Shown here piece after piece: positions 55,222 through 63,804 of a DNA stretch of 64,000 nt. The notes under the pieces were generated by a model that saw only the letters and a program-made list of their open reading frames with translations, had not been told where the DNA came from and ran no database searches. Origin of the DNA: Erythrobacter sp. JK5 (lineage in GTDB: Bacteria; Pseudomonadota; Alphaproteobacteria; Sphingomonadales; Sphingomonadaceae). The translations under genes were made by a program, and so were the position numbers. Position 1 is the stretch's first letter; the number at the start of each line of letters is the position of its first letter. The DNA is taken from NCBI RefSeq assembly GCF_018205975.1, contig NZ_CP073577.1:744001-808000 (forward strand), in the 5' to 3' direction.

Positions 55222-57074
55222 TGGCAAGTTCCCCTGCCAACGACGGCAGCCCCGATCTCAAGGGCGCCTACAAGATCATCGACCATACTTACGACGTGGT
55301 GGTCGTCGGCGCGGGCGGTTCGGGCCTGCGCGCCACGATGGGCGCGGCGGAAGCGGGCCTGCGCACCGCCAATATCTCCAAGGTCTTCCCTACGCGCTCG
55401 CACACTGTTGCGGCGCAAGGCGGCATCGCGGCGTCGCTGGGCAACAACACGCCCGATCACTGGACCTGGCACATGTACGATACCGTCAAGGGGTCGGACT
55501 GGCTGGGCGATCAGGACGCGATCGAATATCTCGCGCGCGAGGCCCCGCAGGCGGTTTACGAGCTGGAGCACGCGGGCGTGCCGTTCAGCCGCAACGCGGA
55601 TGGCACGATCTACCAGCGACCGTTCGGCGGCCACATGCAGAACATGGGCGAGGGCCCGCCGGTGCAGCGCACCTGCGCCGCGGCCGACCGCACCGGTCAC
55701 GCGATGCTGCACGCACTCTACCAGCAGAGCCTCAAGTACGACGCCGACTTCTTCATCGAGTATTTCGCGCTCGATCTGATCATGGCCGATGTCGACGGCG
55801 TGAAGAAATGCGTCGGCGTGATGGCGATGTGCCTCGACGATGGCACGATCCACCGCTTCCGCGCGCAGAGCGTGGTGCTGGCAACCGGCGGCTATGGCCG
55901 GTGCTACTACACCGCGACCTCGGCGCACACCTGCACCGGCGATGGTGGCGGCATGGTGCTGCGCGCCGGACTACCGCTGCAGGACATGGAGTTCGTGCAG
56001 TTTCACCCGACCGGCATTTACGGCGCGGGCGTGCTCATCACCGAAGGCGCGCGCGGCGAGGGCGGGTACCTCACCAATTCCGAAGGCGAGCGCTTCATGG
56101 AGCGCTATGCCCCGTCGGCCAAGGACCTTGCCTCGCGCGACGTGGTCAGCCGGTCGATGGCGCTCGAAATGCGCGAAGGACGCGGGGTGGGGCCGGATGG
56201 CGATCACATCCACCTGCATCTCGACCATATCGACCCGAAGGTGCTCGCCGAGCGCCTGCCGGGGATCACCGAAAGCGGCAAGATCTTCGCCGGGGTTGAC
56301 CTGACCCGCGAAGCGCTGCCGGTCACACCGACCGTTCACTACAACATGGGCGGCATCCAGTGTAACTATCACGGGCAGGTCGTGACGATCGGCCCCGATG
56401 GCGATCCGGATACTGTGGTGCCGGGCCTCTACGCGGTGGGCGAAGCGGCCTGCGTCTCGGTGCATGGTGCGAACCGTCTCGGATCCAACTCGCTGATCGA
56501 CCTCGTCGTGTTCGGCCGCGCGACCGGCCTGCACCTCAAGGACAATCTGACGGCAGGTGCGAGCCAGCCCGAATTGCCCGCCGACAGCGCCGATTTCGCA
56601 CTGACCCGGCTCGATCACTTCCGCTACGCCGAGGGTGGCTCGCCCACCGCCGCGATCCGCGCCGACATGCAGAAGGCGATGCAGAAGCACTGCGCCGTGT
56701 TCCGTGACCAGGCACTGATGGACGAAGGCGTGCAGAAGCTTGCCGACCAGAACAAGCGGATGGAGGACATTCACGTCTCCGACAAGTCGCTGATCTGGAA
56801 CAGCGACCTGATCGAAACGCTCGAGCTCGACAATCTGATGGCGCAGGCCAACGTGACCATGGCGAGTGCGGCGAACCGCAAGGAAAGCCGCGGCGCGCAC
56901 GCGCACGAGGATTTTCCCGACCGCAACGATGCCGAATGGTTGAAGCACACCGTCGCATGGTTCGAAGGCTGGGGCGGCCGCGGCTCGAACATCCGCATCG
57001 ATTACCGCCCGGTGCACGAGTACACGCTGACGGACGACGCGGAGTATATCGAACCGAAGGCGCGGGTTTACTGA
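55221..57074 (+). CDS. sdhA: Succinate dehydrogenase flavoprotein subunit
   Basis: A 617-residue SdhA of normal length. The FAD-binding [18 protein letters not shown], the covalent-flavin His in [17 protein letters not shown], the substrate-site [20 protein letters not shown] and [20 protein letters not shown] are present. It oxidises succinate to fumarate at the cytoplasmic face. sdhB, which should complete complex II, does not follow in the remaining 7 kb. An inverted repeat lies 12 bases after the stop. Confidence 0.97.
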   Translation: MASSPANDGSPDLKGAYKIIDHTYDVVVVGAGGSGLRATMGAAEAGLRTANISKVFPTRSHTVAAQGGIAASLGNNTPDHWTWHMYDTVKGSDWLGDQDAIEYLAREAPQAVYELEHAGVPFSRNADGTIYQRPFGGHMQNMGEGPPVQRTCAAADRTGHAMLHALYQQSLKYDADFFIEYFALDLIMADVDGVKKCVGVMAMCLDDGTIHRFRAQSVVLATGGYGRCYYTATSAHTCTGDGGGMVLRAGLPLQDMEFVQFHPTGIYGAGVLITEGARGEGGYLTNSEGERFMERYAPSAKDLASRDVVSRSMALEMREGRGVGPDGDHIHLHLDHIDPKVLAERLPGITESGKIFAGVDLTREALPVTPTVHYNMGGIQCNYHGQVVTIGPDGDPDTVVPGLYAVGEAACVSVHGANRLGSNSLIDLVVFGRATGLHLKDNLTAGASQPELPADSADFALTRLDHFRYAEGGSPTAAIRADMQKAMQKHCAVFRDQALMDEGVQKLADQNKRMEDIHVSDKSLIWNSDLIETLELDNLMAQANVTMASAANRKESRGAHAHEDFPDRNDAEWLKHTVAWFEGWGGRGSNIRIDYRPVHEYTLTDDAEYIEPKARVY

Positions 57075-57085
57075 TCTGCCGTCCT

Positions 57086-57115
57086 TGCCCTTGACCTGAA
57101 ATCGGGTCGAGGGCA
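57086..57115 (+). terminator. Hairpin after sdhA
   Basis: TGCCCTTGACC (57086-57096) pairs with GGGTCGAGGGCA (57104-57115), with a G-T pair. There is no T run, only CTTCTGC. It could attenuate transcription between sdhA and the C13 peptidase gene, which starts 11 bases later. Confidence 0.5.
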
Positions 57116-57125
57116 GCTTCTGCGG

Positions 57126-58112
57126 ATGGTCACGCGCGCACTCCTCGCTTTCGGCATGGCGGCTTTTCTCGCCTCGCCGATCCCTGCCGAGGATGCGGTG
57201 CCGGCGGCCAATCCCAATCAGCCGCCGCCGCATACGCTGCCGTTTCCAAACCTTGGAACCGGAGAGAGCTACGAAGAAGCGCTGGCGAGTTTTGCGCTCG
57301 GGCCGCAGATGCAGCGCGGGCTCAGTGCAGCGCAGATTCTCGAACAGCGCGAGCGGCTCGATACCGCGCTTGCCAAGCTCCAGCCGCAGCGGCCCGGCAC
57401 GGTCGATGCCTATGTCCTCACCATCGCACTCGACAGCGATCCGGTCTTTGCCCGTGAAGCGCGCGAGGCGGGACGGGTGCTGGCGCGCCGCTATGACGGG
57501 GCGGGGCGCACGCTGACGCTCGCCGGGCCGGACGGGCACCGCAACGAATTGCCGCACGGTTCGATCGACGCGCTGATAATCAGCCTGGCGACAATCGCCG
57601 CGCTGATGGACCGGGAGGAAGATGTGCTGGTGGTCTACACCACCAGCCATGGGCTCGATCTCGGGCTCGCCTATCACTACGGGGACACCGGTTACGGCAT
57701 TCTCAGCCCGGAACGGTTCGGCGCGGTGCTCGAGGAGCTCGGCATCGAGCGACGCCTGCTCATCCTCAGCGCGTGTTACTCGGGCGTCTTCATTCCGGCG
57801 CTGGCCAGCGCCGATACCGCCATCCTGACGGCGGCGGCGGGCAACCGCACCTCGTTCGGCTGCGAAGCGGAGAACGACTGGACGTTTTTCGGCGACGCGC
57901 TGATCAACCGCGCGCTGCGCCAGCCGCAGGGCCTGTCCGATGCCTCGAGGTCGGCGCACCGCTTCGTGGCCGGATGGGAGGCCGAGCGCGGGCTGCTCGC
58001 CTCGCTGCCGCAGACCGTCATCGGCGACAACGTGGAACAGTGGCTCGCCGCCCTTGAAGCGCGGATGCCGACCAGCGCCACCGAGCCGGTCGGTCGCCCG
58101 GCCGCCGAGTAG
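57126..58112 (+). CDS. C13-family (legumain/caspase-like) cysteine peptidase, exported
   Basis: A 328-residue protein with a signal peptide (residues 1-21, ending PIPAED). The C13 fold is seen from about residue 95: DAYVLTIALDSDPVFAREAR, the catalytic His in VVYTTSHGLDLGL and the catalytic Cys in LILSACYSGVF. The spacing of His and Cys and the flanking strands match legumain-like clan CD peptidases. Bacterial members act in the periplasm; substrates are unknown. It lies between sdhA and a six-helix membrane protein on the same strand, a position where sdhB might be expected. Confidence 0.86.
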   Translation: MVTRALLAFGMAAFLASPIPAEDAVPAANPNQPPPHTLPFPNLGTGESYEEALASFALGPQMQRGLSAAQILEQRERLDTALAKLQPQRPGTVDAYVLTIALDSDPVFAREAREAGRVLARRYDGAGRTLTLAGPDGHRNELPHGSIDALIISLATIAALMDREEDVLVVYTTSHGLDLGLAYHYGDTGYGILSPERFGAVLEELGIERRLLILSACYSGVFIPALASADTAILTAAAGNRTSFGCEAENDWTFFGDALINRALRQPQGLSDASRSAHRFVAGWEAERGLLASLPQTVIGDNVEQWLAALEARMPTSATEPVGRPAAE

Positions 58113-58122
58113 GCGAGTTGCG

Positions 58123-58839
58123 ATGAAACAGGACCGGGCAGAAGCGGCCGCCTGCGACAGGGCGGCGGTGCACCGGCGGTTGCGCTCGAAACGCCAGTTT
58201 CTCCTGCGCGCCAGCTCGGCATTTCTGGTGTCGTGCTTCGGCCTGGGGGTGGTCGCGTTGCTGACGCCGATCGTCCTGCCGCTGATCGCGGCCGAACCGA
58301 GCCCCACGATCAGCCATTTCTACCACGACCCGGTCGCCGGCGATGTCTTCGTCGGCATGCTCAGCGCGACGGGAGTGTTCCTGTTCTTCTTCCAGGGCTT
58401 GTCCAGGATCGAAAACGCGCTGCTGTCTGCCGCAGGGATCTTCCTGCTGCTGGTCGTGTTTGTGCCGGTGGCACCGGAGACATGCACCGATCCGGCGTTC
58501 AACTGGCACGGTGCGTTCGCGCTGATGTTTTTCGCCTGCCTTGCGGTGGTCGCGATCTTCTTCGCCAAGAACCGGCTCGAACATATCGAGGAGCCCTCGC
58601 TGCGCACCCGGATCCGGCATGCCTACAATCTGGCAGGGCTGGTCATGATTCTCGGCCCCGCCACGGCCTTCGCGATCCACCAGTCCAGCGGGGTACAATG
58701 CTCGGACTGGATCTACCGCGCCGAAGCGGTGGCGACACTGGGGTTTGCGTTGTTCTGGTTCACCAAGACCTTCGAGTACAAGAAGCTCATGGGCCTCAAT
58801 TTCACGCGGTTGCTGGTCAACATGGTATCGCTGCGATAG
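58123..58839 (+). CDS. Six-helix membrane protein of unknown function
   Basis: A 238-residue protein starting at ATG 58123, 10 bases after the C13 stop, with AGGCGAG upstream. About six hydrophobic helices are seen (residues roughly 25-52, 70-92, 98-118, 133-152, 168-186 and 204-220). A conserved-looking SHFYHDPVAGDVF lies between helices 1 and 2, and two cysteines occur in loops. DUF998-like is possible but I cannot confirm it. Likely co-transcribed with the peptidase gene. Confidence 0.72.
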   Translation: MKQDRAEAAACDRAAVHRRLRSKRQFLLRASSAFLVSCFGLGVVALLTPIVLPLIAAEPSPTISHFYHDPVAGDVFVGMLSATGVFLFFFQGLSRIENALLSAAGIFLLLVVFVPVAPETCTDPAFNWHGAFALMFFACLAVVAIFFAKNRLEHIEEPSLRTRIRHAYNLAGLVMILGPATAFAIHQSSGVQCSDWIYRAEAVATLGFALFWFTKTFEYKKLMGLNFTRLLVNMVSLR

Positions 58840-58841
58840 CG

Positions 58842-59507
58842 CTATTCGCCCGGTTCGCCGGCGCGCCTTGCCTCGATGATCGTGACCGGTTGGGCCAGCA
58901 TCTGCCCTTTCATCCAGCCTTCGCCCTTGTCGGGATCGACCGGCGAGGTGTGGATCGCCTCGACCACTTCCATGCCGTCGATCACGTAGCCGAACACTGC
59001 ATAGCCGTGCTTCCACACCGGATCGTCGGAATCGGGCTGCGCGTCGAGCCCGGTCTGGTCCTGCACCATGATCGAGAAATCACCATTGGCGGTTCCCGGT
59101 TCGCCCATTGCCATCGAGAGCGCGCCGCGCGTGTGGCTCAGACCGGTGACATTGGTCGGCTCGTGGGCGATGCCGGGCAGCACGCGCTCGGGGTCCCATT
59201 GCGTTCCGCCCTGGATCAGCCCGTTGGGGTGCGGCTCCCAGTCGAGCGTCATCGCGCGGTAGAACACCGTCCCGTCGAGCCGCCCTTCGTCGACATAGCG
59301 CAGGAAGTTCGCGGCGGTGATCGGTGCGCGTTCGGTCTCGAGCGCAACGGTAATCGCGCCGCGATCGGTTTCGAGCACCACGTCGACGGTTTCGTGGGGG
59401 ACCGGCTCGGTTGAGTCGGCAGGCGCGGAGCCTTCAGGCCCGGCCTGCGCGGCAACCAGCGTGAGCGGCGCGAGAATGGCAGCGATCGGAGTCATTCGCC
59501 GGAGCAT
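58842..59507 (-). CDS. Periplasmic cyclophilin-type peptidyl-prolyl isomerase
   Basis: A 221-residue protein with a signal peptide (residues 1-20, MLRRMTPIAAILAPLTLVAA). The cyclophilin fold begins VDVVLETDRGAITVALETER, then APITAANFLRYVDEGRLDGT, the catalytic-region VFYRAMTLDW, and GALSMAMGEPGTANGDFSIM where the Ala-Met-Gly core is usual. KHGYAVFGYVIDGMEVVEAI closes it. It speeds proline isomerisation during protein folding in the periplasm. Length is longer than minimal cyclophilins because of the tail. Confidence 0.92.
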   Translation of the reverse strand: MLRRMTPIAAILAPLTLVAAQAGPEGSAPADSTEPVPHETVDVVLETDRGAITVALETERAPITAANFLRYVDEGRLDGTVFYRAMTLDWEPHPNGLIQGGTQWDPERVLPGIAHEPTNVTGLSHTRGALSMAMGEPGTANGDFSIMVQDQTGLDAQPDSDDPVWKHGYAVFGYVIDGMEVVEAIHTSPVDPDKGEGWMKGQMLAQPVTIIEARRAGEPGE

Positions 59508-59565
59508 ATCGGGCGTTCGTCGAAGCGCAAGCGCTGCGGCGATCCATTCATCCGGGCTTAATGTT

Positions 59566-59575
59566 TACAGACGTA
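59566..59575. promoter_or_regulatory. BlaI-type operator site 1
   Basis: TACAGACGTA (TAC and GTA arms around AGAC), embedded in a TTTACAGACGTAGTCG context. It lies 44 bases upstream of the BlaI start. The second site is 21 bases away, two helical turns. BlaI/MecI dimers bind TACA-x-TGTA-like sequences in front of their own genes. Confidence 0.7.
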
Positions 59576-59586
59576 GTCGATATGAC

Positions 59587-59596
59587 TACAGACGTA
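59587..59596. promoter_or_regulatory. BlaI-type operator site 2
   Basis: A second exact TACAGACGTA, flanked by GAC and ATC. Together with site 1, the outer TTAC and GTAA and the inner GTAGT and ACTAC give the pair an overall mirror symmetry. It is 22 bases before the TTG start of the repressor gene. Confidence 0.7.
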
Positions 59597-59618
59597 ATCA
59601 GAGAGGTGGGAGGTTCTC

Positions 59619-60023
59619 TTGACCAGTCCGAACTACTCCGATCCCGAACGCAACCAGCCCGACCGGATCAGCGAGGCCGAGCACGCCGTCATGGAAGTGC
59701 TGTGGGATCGCGGAACGCTTTCGGCCACCGAAGTCTGCGATGCGGTCTGCCAGCAGCGCGACTGGAGCCTCGCGACGGTCAAGACCCTGCTGTCGCGTCT
59801 CGTCCAGAAACGGGCGATCGCCACCCGGCCCGACGGGCGCCGGTTTCTCTACAGTCCGCTGATTGCCCGCGCCGATTACGTCGGCGGGGAATCGCGCCGC
59901 CTGGTCGATCGCCTGTTCGGTGGCAAGGCCGCTTCGCTGGTCGCGCACCTCGCCGAAACCGAAGCCTTGAGCGATGACGACCTGGCCGAGATCGCGGCGC
60001 TGCTGAAGGAGCTCAAGCAATGA
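59619..60023 (+). CDS. blaI: BlaI/MecI/CopY-family repressor
   Basis: A 134-residue winged-helix repressor. The start is TTG 59619, with GAGGTGGGAGG upstream. ISEAEHAVMEVLWDRGTLSA and WSLATVKTLLSRLVQKRAIA form the winged helix with the recognition helix, and YVGGESRRLVDRLFGGKAAS the dimerisation part. Such repressors are cut after the partner M56 sensor protease detects beta-lactams or wall damage. It overlaps the M56 gene by 4 bases. Two operator-like sites lie upstream. Confidence 0.93.
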   Translation: MTSPNYSDPERNQPDRISEAEHAVMEVLWDRGTLSATEVCDAVCQQRDWSLATVKTLLSRLVQKRAIATRPDGRRFLYSPLIARADYVGGESRRLVDRLFGGKAASLVAHLAETEALSDDDLAEIAALLKELKQ

Positions 60024-61657
60024 CCGAGTGGCTCCTCGACACGTTGGCATGGACCGCCGTCCTGATCGGGGTGGTGCTGCTGCTCCGCCGTCCAGTCTCG
60101 CGGTGGTTCGGTCCGCAAGCCGCCTATGCGCTCTGGGCGCTGCCGGTCCTGCGCCTGATCCTGCCCCCGATCCAATTGCCGGCCTGGCTTGCTCCGCAGC
60201 CTGGCCTCGAAGCGGGATCGACCGCCACGATTTTCCAGATCCACGACCCTGCCACTCCAGTTGCGACGACAGAGGCTGCTGCGGGATCGATGGATGCGGC
60301 GACCGGTGCAGCCATGCCGATTACCCCCCAGACCCTGTTCGATGCCGCTCCGTGGTTCGACGCGGGGCTGGTGGTGTGGCTCACCGGCGCCGCAGTTTTT
60401 CTCTACCTGCGGTTTTCCGCATACTTCCGGCTGCGCGGCGAGTTGCTCGAACAGGCGCGCGAAGTGGGCCGGGCGGGACGGGTGCGACTGGTCGAAACTC
60501 CGGGCACGCAGGCCCCGCTTGCTTTCGGAGTCGTCGACAAGGTGATCGCACTCCCGACCGGTTTCATGGCCCGGCCCGATCGCAGGGCGCGCGACCTCGC
60601 GCTGGCGCACGAACTGGCGCACCATCGCGGGCGCGATCTTCTGATCAATGTCGCGGTGCAGCCGCTGTTTGCGATCCACTGGTGGAACCCGCTCGGTCGA
60701 TACGGTTGGCTGGCGCTGCGCCGCGATCAGGAGGCCGCGTGCGACGCGCGGGTCATGGCAAGCAAGCCTGCGGATGAACGCGCCGCCTATGCCAGTCTTA
60801 TCGCCAGCTTTGCCGCCGGTCCCAACGTCGCTCTCGCCGCGCCGATGGCCTGCCCCGTGCTGGGCGAGAAATCGATCATCCACCGTCTGAGGAGCTTGAC
60901 CATGTCCGACCATTCCCCCCGCCGCCGCATGGCCGGGCGCGTGCTGCTGGGCGCGGCGGTGCTGGCGCTGCCGCTCACCGCGTCGATCAGCTACGCCGAA
61001 AGCCAGGCTCCCGTGCCGCCCGCACCGCCAGCCGCGCCCGATGTGAGCATCGCTCCCCCTGCGCCTCCGGCACCGCCGGCGCCGCCCGAACCCGTGCTGG
61101 TCGAAACGATCGTGACGGTCGACGCGAGCGACGAGGGCGATGCCGTTCGCGACGACGAAGGCACCGTCACTGAAACGTGGGAGACCGATGCGGGAGCGGA
61201 TGGTCAGGTGACGAAGAAGCGCGTCGAGAAGATCGAGATCGTCAGCCGGGGAGACAAGCTGAGCAAGAAGGAACGCGAAGCGATGATGGAAGACCTTCGT
61301 GCCGGGCTCGCCGAAGCCGATCGTGCGATCAGGGACGTGCCGAAAATCGTCGATGAAGCCATGGCCGAGGCGTATTCGCAGTCTGGCCAATCCGGGCGCA
61401 CCGTTGTCAGGATGGAGTGCCGCGGTAATGGCGATGAAGCGACTCACGTCGAGATCACCGAGGGACAGAACCGGACGGTATTCCTCTGCCAGACCCGCGT
61501 GATGGCGCAAGCGCTCAACGGCCTCAAGGAGGCGCGCAAGGCCATCGCAAAGGACCGCGAAATGACCCGGCAGATGCGCAGGGACGTGCTCGAAACCCTG
61601 GATCGCCAGATCAAGGAATGGGAAAGCCAGCAGGCCGAATGGCGGTCCGTTTCCTGA
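60020..61657 (+). CDS. M56-family (BlaR1-like) membrane metallopeptidase
   Basis: A 545-residue protein starting in an ATGA overlap with blaI. N-terminal helices, then the zinc motif HELAH at residues 197-201 in ALAHELAHHRGRD, and the downstream RRDQEAACDARVMA with the third ligand. After about residue 300 a further helix leads to a Pro/Ala-rich stretch and an extracytoplasmic helical domain with a Cys pair (MECRG and FLCQT). There is no penicillin-binding domain, unlike true BlaR1, so the signal sensed is unknown. It would cleave the BlaI repressor. Confidence 0.9.
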   Translation: MTEWLLDTLAWTAVLIGVVLLLRRPVSRWFGPQAAYALWALPVLRLILPPIQLPAWLAPQPGLEAGSTATIFQIHDPATPVATTEAAAGSMDAATGAAMPITPQTLFDAAPWFDAGLVVWLTGAAVFLYLRFSAYFRLRGELLEQAREVGRAGRVRLVETPGTQAPLAFGVVDKVIALPTGFMARPDRRARDLALAHELAHHRGRDLLINVAVQPLFAIHWWNPLGRYGWLALRRDQEAACDARVMASKPADERAAYASLIASFAAGPNVALAAPMACPVLGEKSIIHRLRSLTMSDHSPRRRMAGRVLLGAAVLALPLTASISYAESQAPVPPAPPAAPDVSIAPPAPPAPPAPPEPVLVETIVTVDASDEGDAVRDDEGTVTETWETDAGADGQVTKKRVEKIEIVSRGDKLSKKEREAMMEDLRAGLAEADRAIRDVPKIVDEAMAEAYSQSGQSGRTVVRMECRGNGDEATHVEITEGQNRTVFLCQTRVMAQALNGLKEARKAIAKDREMTRQMRRDVLETLDRQIKEWESQQAEWRSVS

Positions 61658-61785
61658 CGGCGCTCCGCTTGCAAGGTCATACGGCGGGCGCGGAAACGCG
61701 CTCGCCGTCGTCGTATGGAGGTTCATAAGGAATTCATTTCGTCGCTCACAAAGCACGTTTCATCGTATCGATAGGAGGACGAACG

Positions 61786-63210
61786 ATGTCAGGTGAGCGA
61801 AGCCCCGGAATGAAACTGTTACTCGTCGGATTGGTCGGAGCACTGCTGATCATTCCGCTCGCGATGGTCTATTGGCTGGTCAGCGACCGCCAGCACCAGG
61901 CCCGCATTGCCCAGGATTCCATCACTGCGGGATGGGCCGGGCCCCAGGTGGTCTCCGGCCCGGTGCTGGTCGTACCCTACACCGTAACCCGCGTGAGCAA
62001 TGAGGAAGTGGACGGTCGCGCCGTCACCCGCCGGATCGAAAGCCGGGAGCTGCTCTACATTTCGCCCAGCGAACAGTCGCTGGAAACAGAAATCGACCCG
62101 GAGGTGCGCTCACGGGCGCTCATCCATCAATCGGTCGTCTACGACGCCGCAATCAGCGGATCGGCGCGGTTCGCAATGCCCGACGATCTCGACCGGCTCG
62201 GCATCGAGCGGGACCGGTTGCTGCTCGACGAAGCATCGGTGCAGTTGCAGATTTCCGACCCGCGCGGGCTGCAGACCGATGCGCGCATCGCACTCGGCGG
62301 CGAGCAACTCGCGCTGCGGCCGGGTCTCGGCAACAGCCAGTCGGGCACCGGCGTGCACGCCTTTCTCGATTGGAGCGAAGGCGGCGATGTGGTGCTCGAT
62401 TTCGCCTATGCGCTGCGCGGCAGCAGCGCGTTCAGCATGATCCCTCGCGGTGAGGAGAGCAATTTCACCGTGCGATCCAGCTGGCCGCATCCGAGCTTTT
62501 CGGGCGGTTTCCTGCCCGGCGACAACGATCGTGAAATCGGCCCCGACGGGTTCAACGCCAGCTGGTCGATCTCGAACCTTGCGCTCGGCCAGTCGCTCGT
62601 CAGCACCGCGCCGCCAGTGCTGCCGGTGGCCTATGGGGACCCGGCCGATCTCCGTTACTACGACGAAGCGGCTGAAACCGAAGGCGAAATCGCGACGATC
62701 CGCCTGATGGAGCCGGTCGATCTCTACAAGCGGGTGGAACGCTCGCTCAAATACGGGTTTCTGTTCATCGGGTTCACGTTTCTCGCCTTCTTCATGTTCG
62801 ATATCGTCGCGGGTGCGCGGGTCGCCTCGGCAGAATACCTGCTGACCGGGGCGGGGCTGATCCTGTTCTTCGTCATGCTGCTGGCGTTCGCGGAGATGAT
62901 CGGGTTTGCGCTGGCCTATATCGTCGCGAGCGGCGCCATTATCGGCCTGTTGACCAGTTACAGCGCGGCCGTGCTCGCGAGCTGGAAGCGGGCGCGGATC
63001 ATCGGCGGATTGCTGGTCGGGCTCTATGCAGTGCTTTACGTCCTGCTCAACCTCGAAGCCTGGTCGCTGGTGATCGGATCGCTGATGCTGTTCTTTGCAC
63101 TTGCCGGCGTGATGTATGCGACCCGCAACATCGAATGGTCGAAGGTCAGCCTGGGTGACGGGGCGGGCGACCCCGATCGGTTGCGGGACGGCGGATCGGT
63201 TCCCGTCTGA
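61786..63210 (+). CDS. creD: Inner membrane protein CreD
   Basis: A 474-residue CreD. A first helix (about 10-30) is followed by a large periplasmic domain with GPQVVSGPVLVVPYTVTR, then NFTVRSSWPHPSFSGGFLPG, and by a C-terminal set of membrane helices beginning RVERSLKYGFLFIGFTFLAF. CreD of the CreBC regulon maintains envelope integrity and affects beta-lactam tolerance. It follows the M56 gene by 128 bases, with AGGAGGACGAACG upstream. Together they form a BlaI-M56-CreD cassette. Confidence 0.93.
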   Translation: MSGERSPGMKLLLVGLVGALLIIPLAMVYWLVSDRQHQARIAQDSITAGWAGPQVVSGPVLVVPYTVTRVSNEEVDGRAVTRRIESRELLYISPSEQSLETEIDPEVRSRALIHQSVVYDAAISGSARFAMPDDLDRLGIERDRLLLDEASVQLQISDPRGLQTDARIALGGEQLALRPGLGNSQSGTGVHAFLDWSEGGDVVLDFAYALRGSSAFSMIPRGEESNFTVRSSWPHPSFSGGFLPGDNDREIGPDGFNASWSISNLALGQSLVSTAPPVLPVAYGDPADLRYYDEAAETEGEIATIRLMEPVDLYKRVERSLKYGFLFIGFTFLAFFMFDIVAGARVASAEYLLTGAGLILFFVMLLAFAEMIGFALAYIVASGAIIGLLTSYSAAVLASWKRARIIGGLLVGLYAVLYVLLNLEAWSLVIGSLMLFFALAGVMYATRNIEWSKVSLGDGAGDPDRLRDGGSVPV

Positions 63211-63234
63211 CGCGGGCGACCGGTTACTGGAAAA

Positions 63235-63268
63235 GGCCGGGGCGGTCGGTGGACCGTCCCGGCCTCTT
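63235..63268. terminator. Bidirectional terminator between creD and the next gene
   Basis: GGCCGGGGCGGTC (63235-63247) pairs with GACCGTCCCGGCC (63252-63264) over the loop GGTG, with one G-T pair. AAAA precedes and TCTT follows, so it can act on both strands between convergent genes. The stem is strong. Confidence 0.75.
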
Positions 63269-63276
63269 GCCGTGCA

Positions 63277-63804
63277 CTATTCGCTCGGGGGTGCGGGTTT
63301 CGGTCGCGCCGGATACTGGCATCCGCGCTCCTGCCCCAGGCCCTTGAGATAACCGCGACGAACCATCCCGGCGGTCGCGGCGGCGCGCAGCTTGCGTTCG
63401 TCCCCGGCGGCACCCGAGACTTCGCGCACGATGCCGCGGAACGGGATCAGCGATCCGACCAGCCCCTGTGCGATCTTGCCTTCGCTCAGCCCGGTATCGC
63501 TCTCGCCGACCAGATCGTAATCCGGGCCGAGCGCCTGATCGATCGCGGCGATCTGCACCACGATATCGTTGCAGGTGACCAGCCCCTCCGAGACGTAGGG
63601 GCCCTGCGCAGCGGAGACCAGGACCTCGGGAATGTCCTCGCCGACGATATTGAGATCGGTGAGCGGCGTGCGCGCCACGTCCATCGCATCGGGCTCTTCC
63701 TGCTGAACCTGCGCCAGCGAGGGCTGCGCGGTGGCGAGCGCCCCGGCTAACGCCAGCGGTCTAGCCAGCCTCGAAATACACATCGCATGACGATCCATCG
63801 GCAC
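63277..63804 (-). CDS. Exported protein of unknown function
   Basis: A 175-residue protein with a signal peptide (residues 1-31, ending PSLAQV; ATG 63804 or the in-frame ATG two codons on). The mature part is acidic at first, then EGLVTCNDIVVQIAAIDQAL, GKIAQGLVGSLIPFRGIVRE and a basic tail with RRGYLKGLGQERGCQYPARP. Two cysteines could pair. I do not recognise it; sphingomonads carry similar proteins with the SLIPFRGIVREVSGA segment. It is convergent with creD and follows the YpfJ-like gene, overlapping it by 44 bases. Confidence 0.75.
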   Translation of the reverse strand: MPMDRHAMCISRLARPLALAGALATAQPSLAQVQQEEPDAMDVARTPLTDLNIVGEDIPEVLVSAAQGPYVSEGLVTCNDIVVQIAAIDQALGPDYDLVGESDTGLSEGKIAQGLVGSLIPFRGIVREVSGAAGDERKLRAAATAGMVRRGYLKGLGQERGCQYPARPKPAPPSE

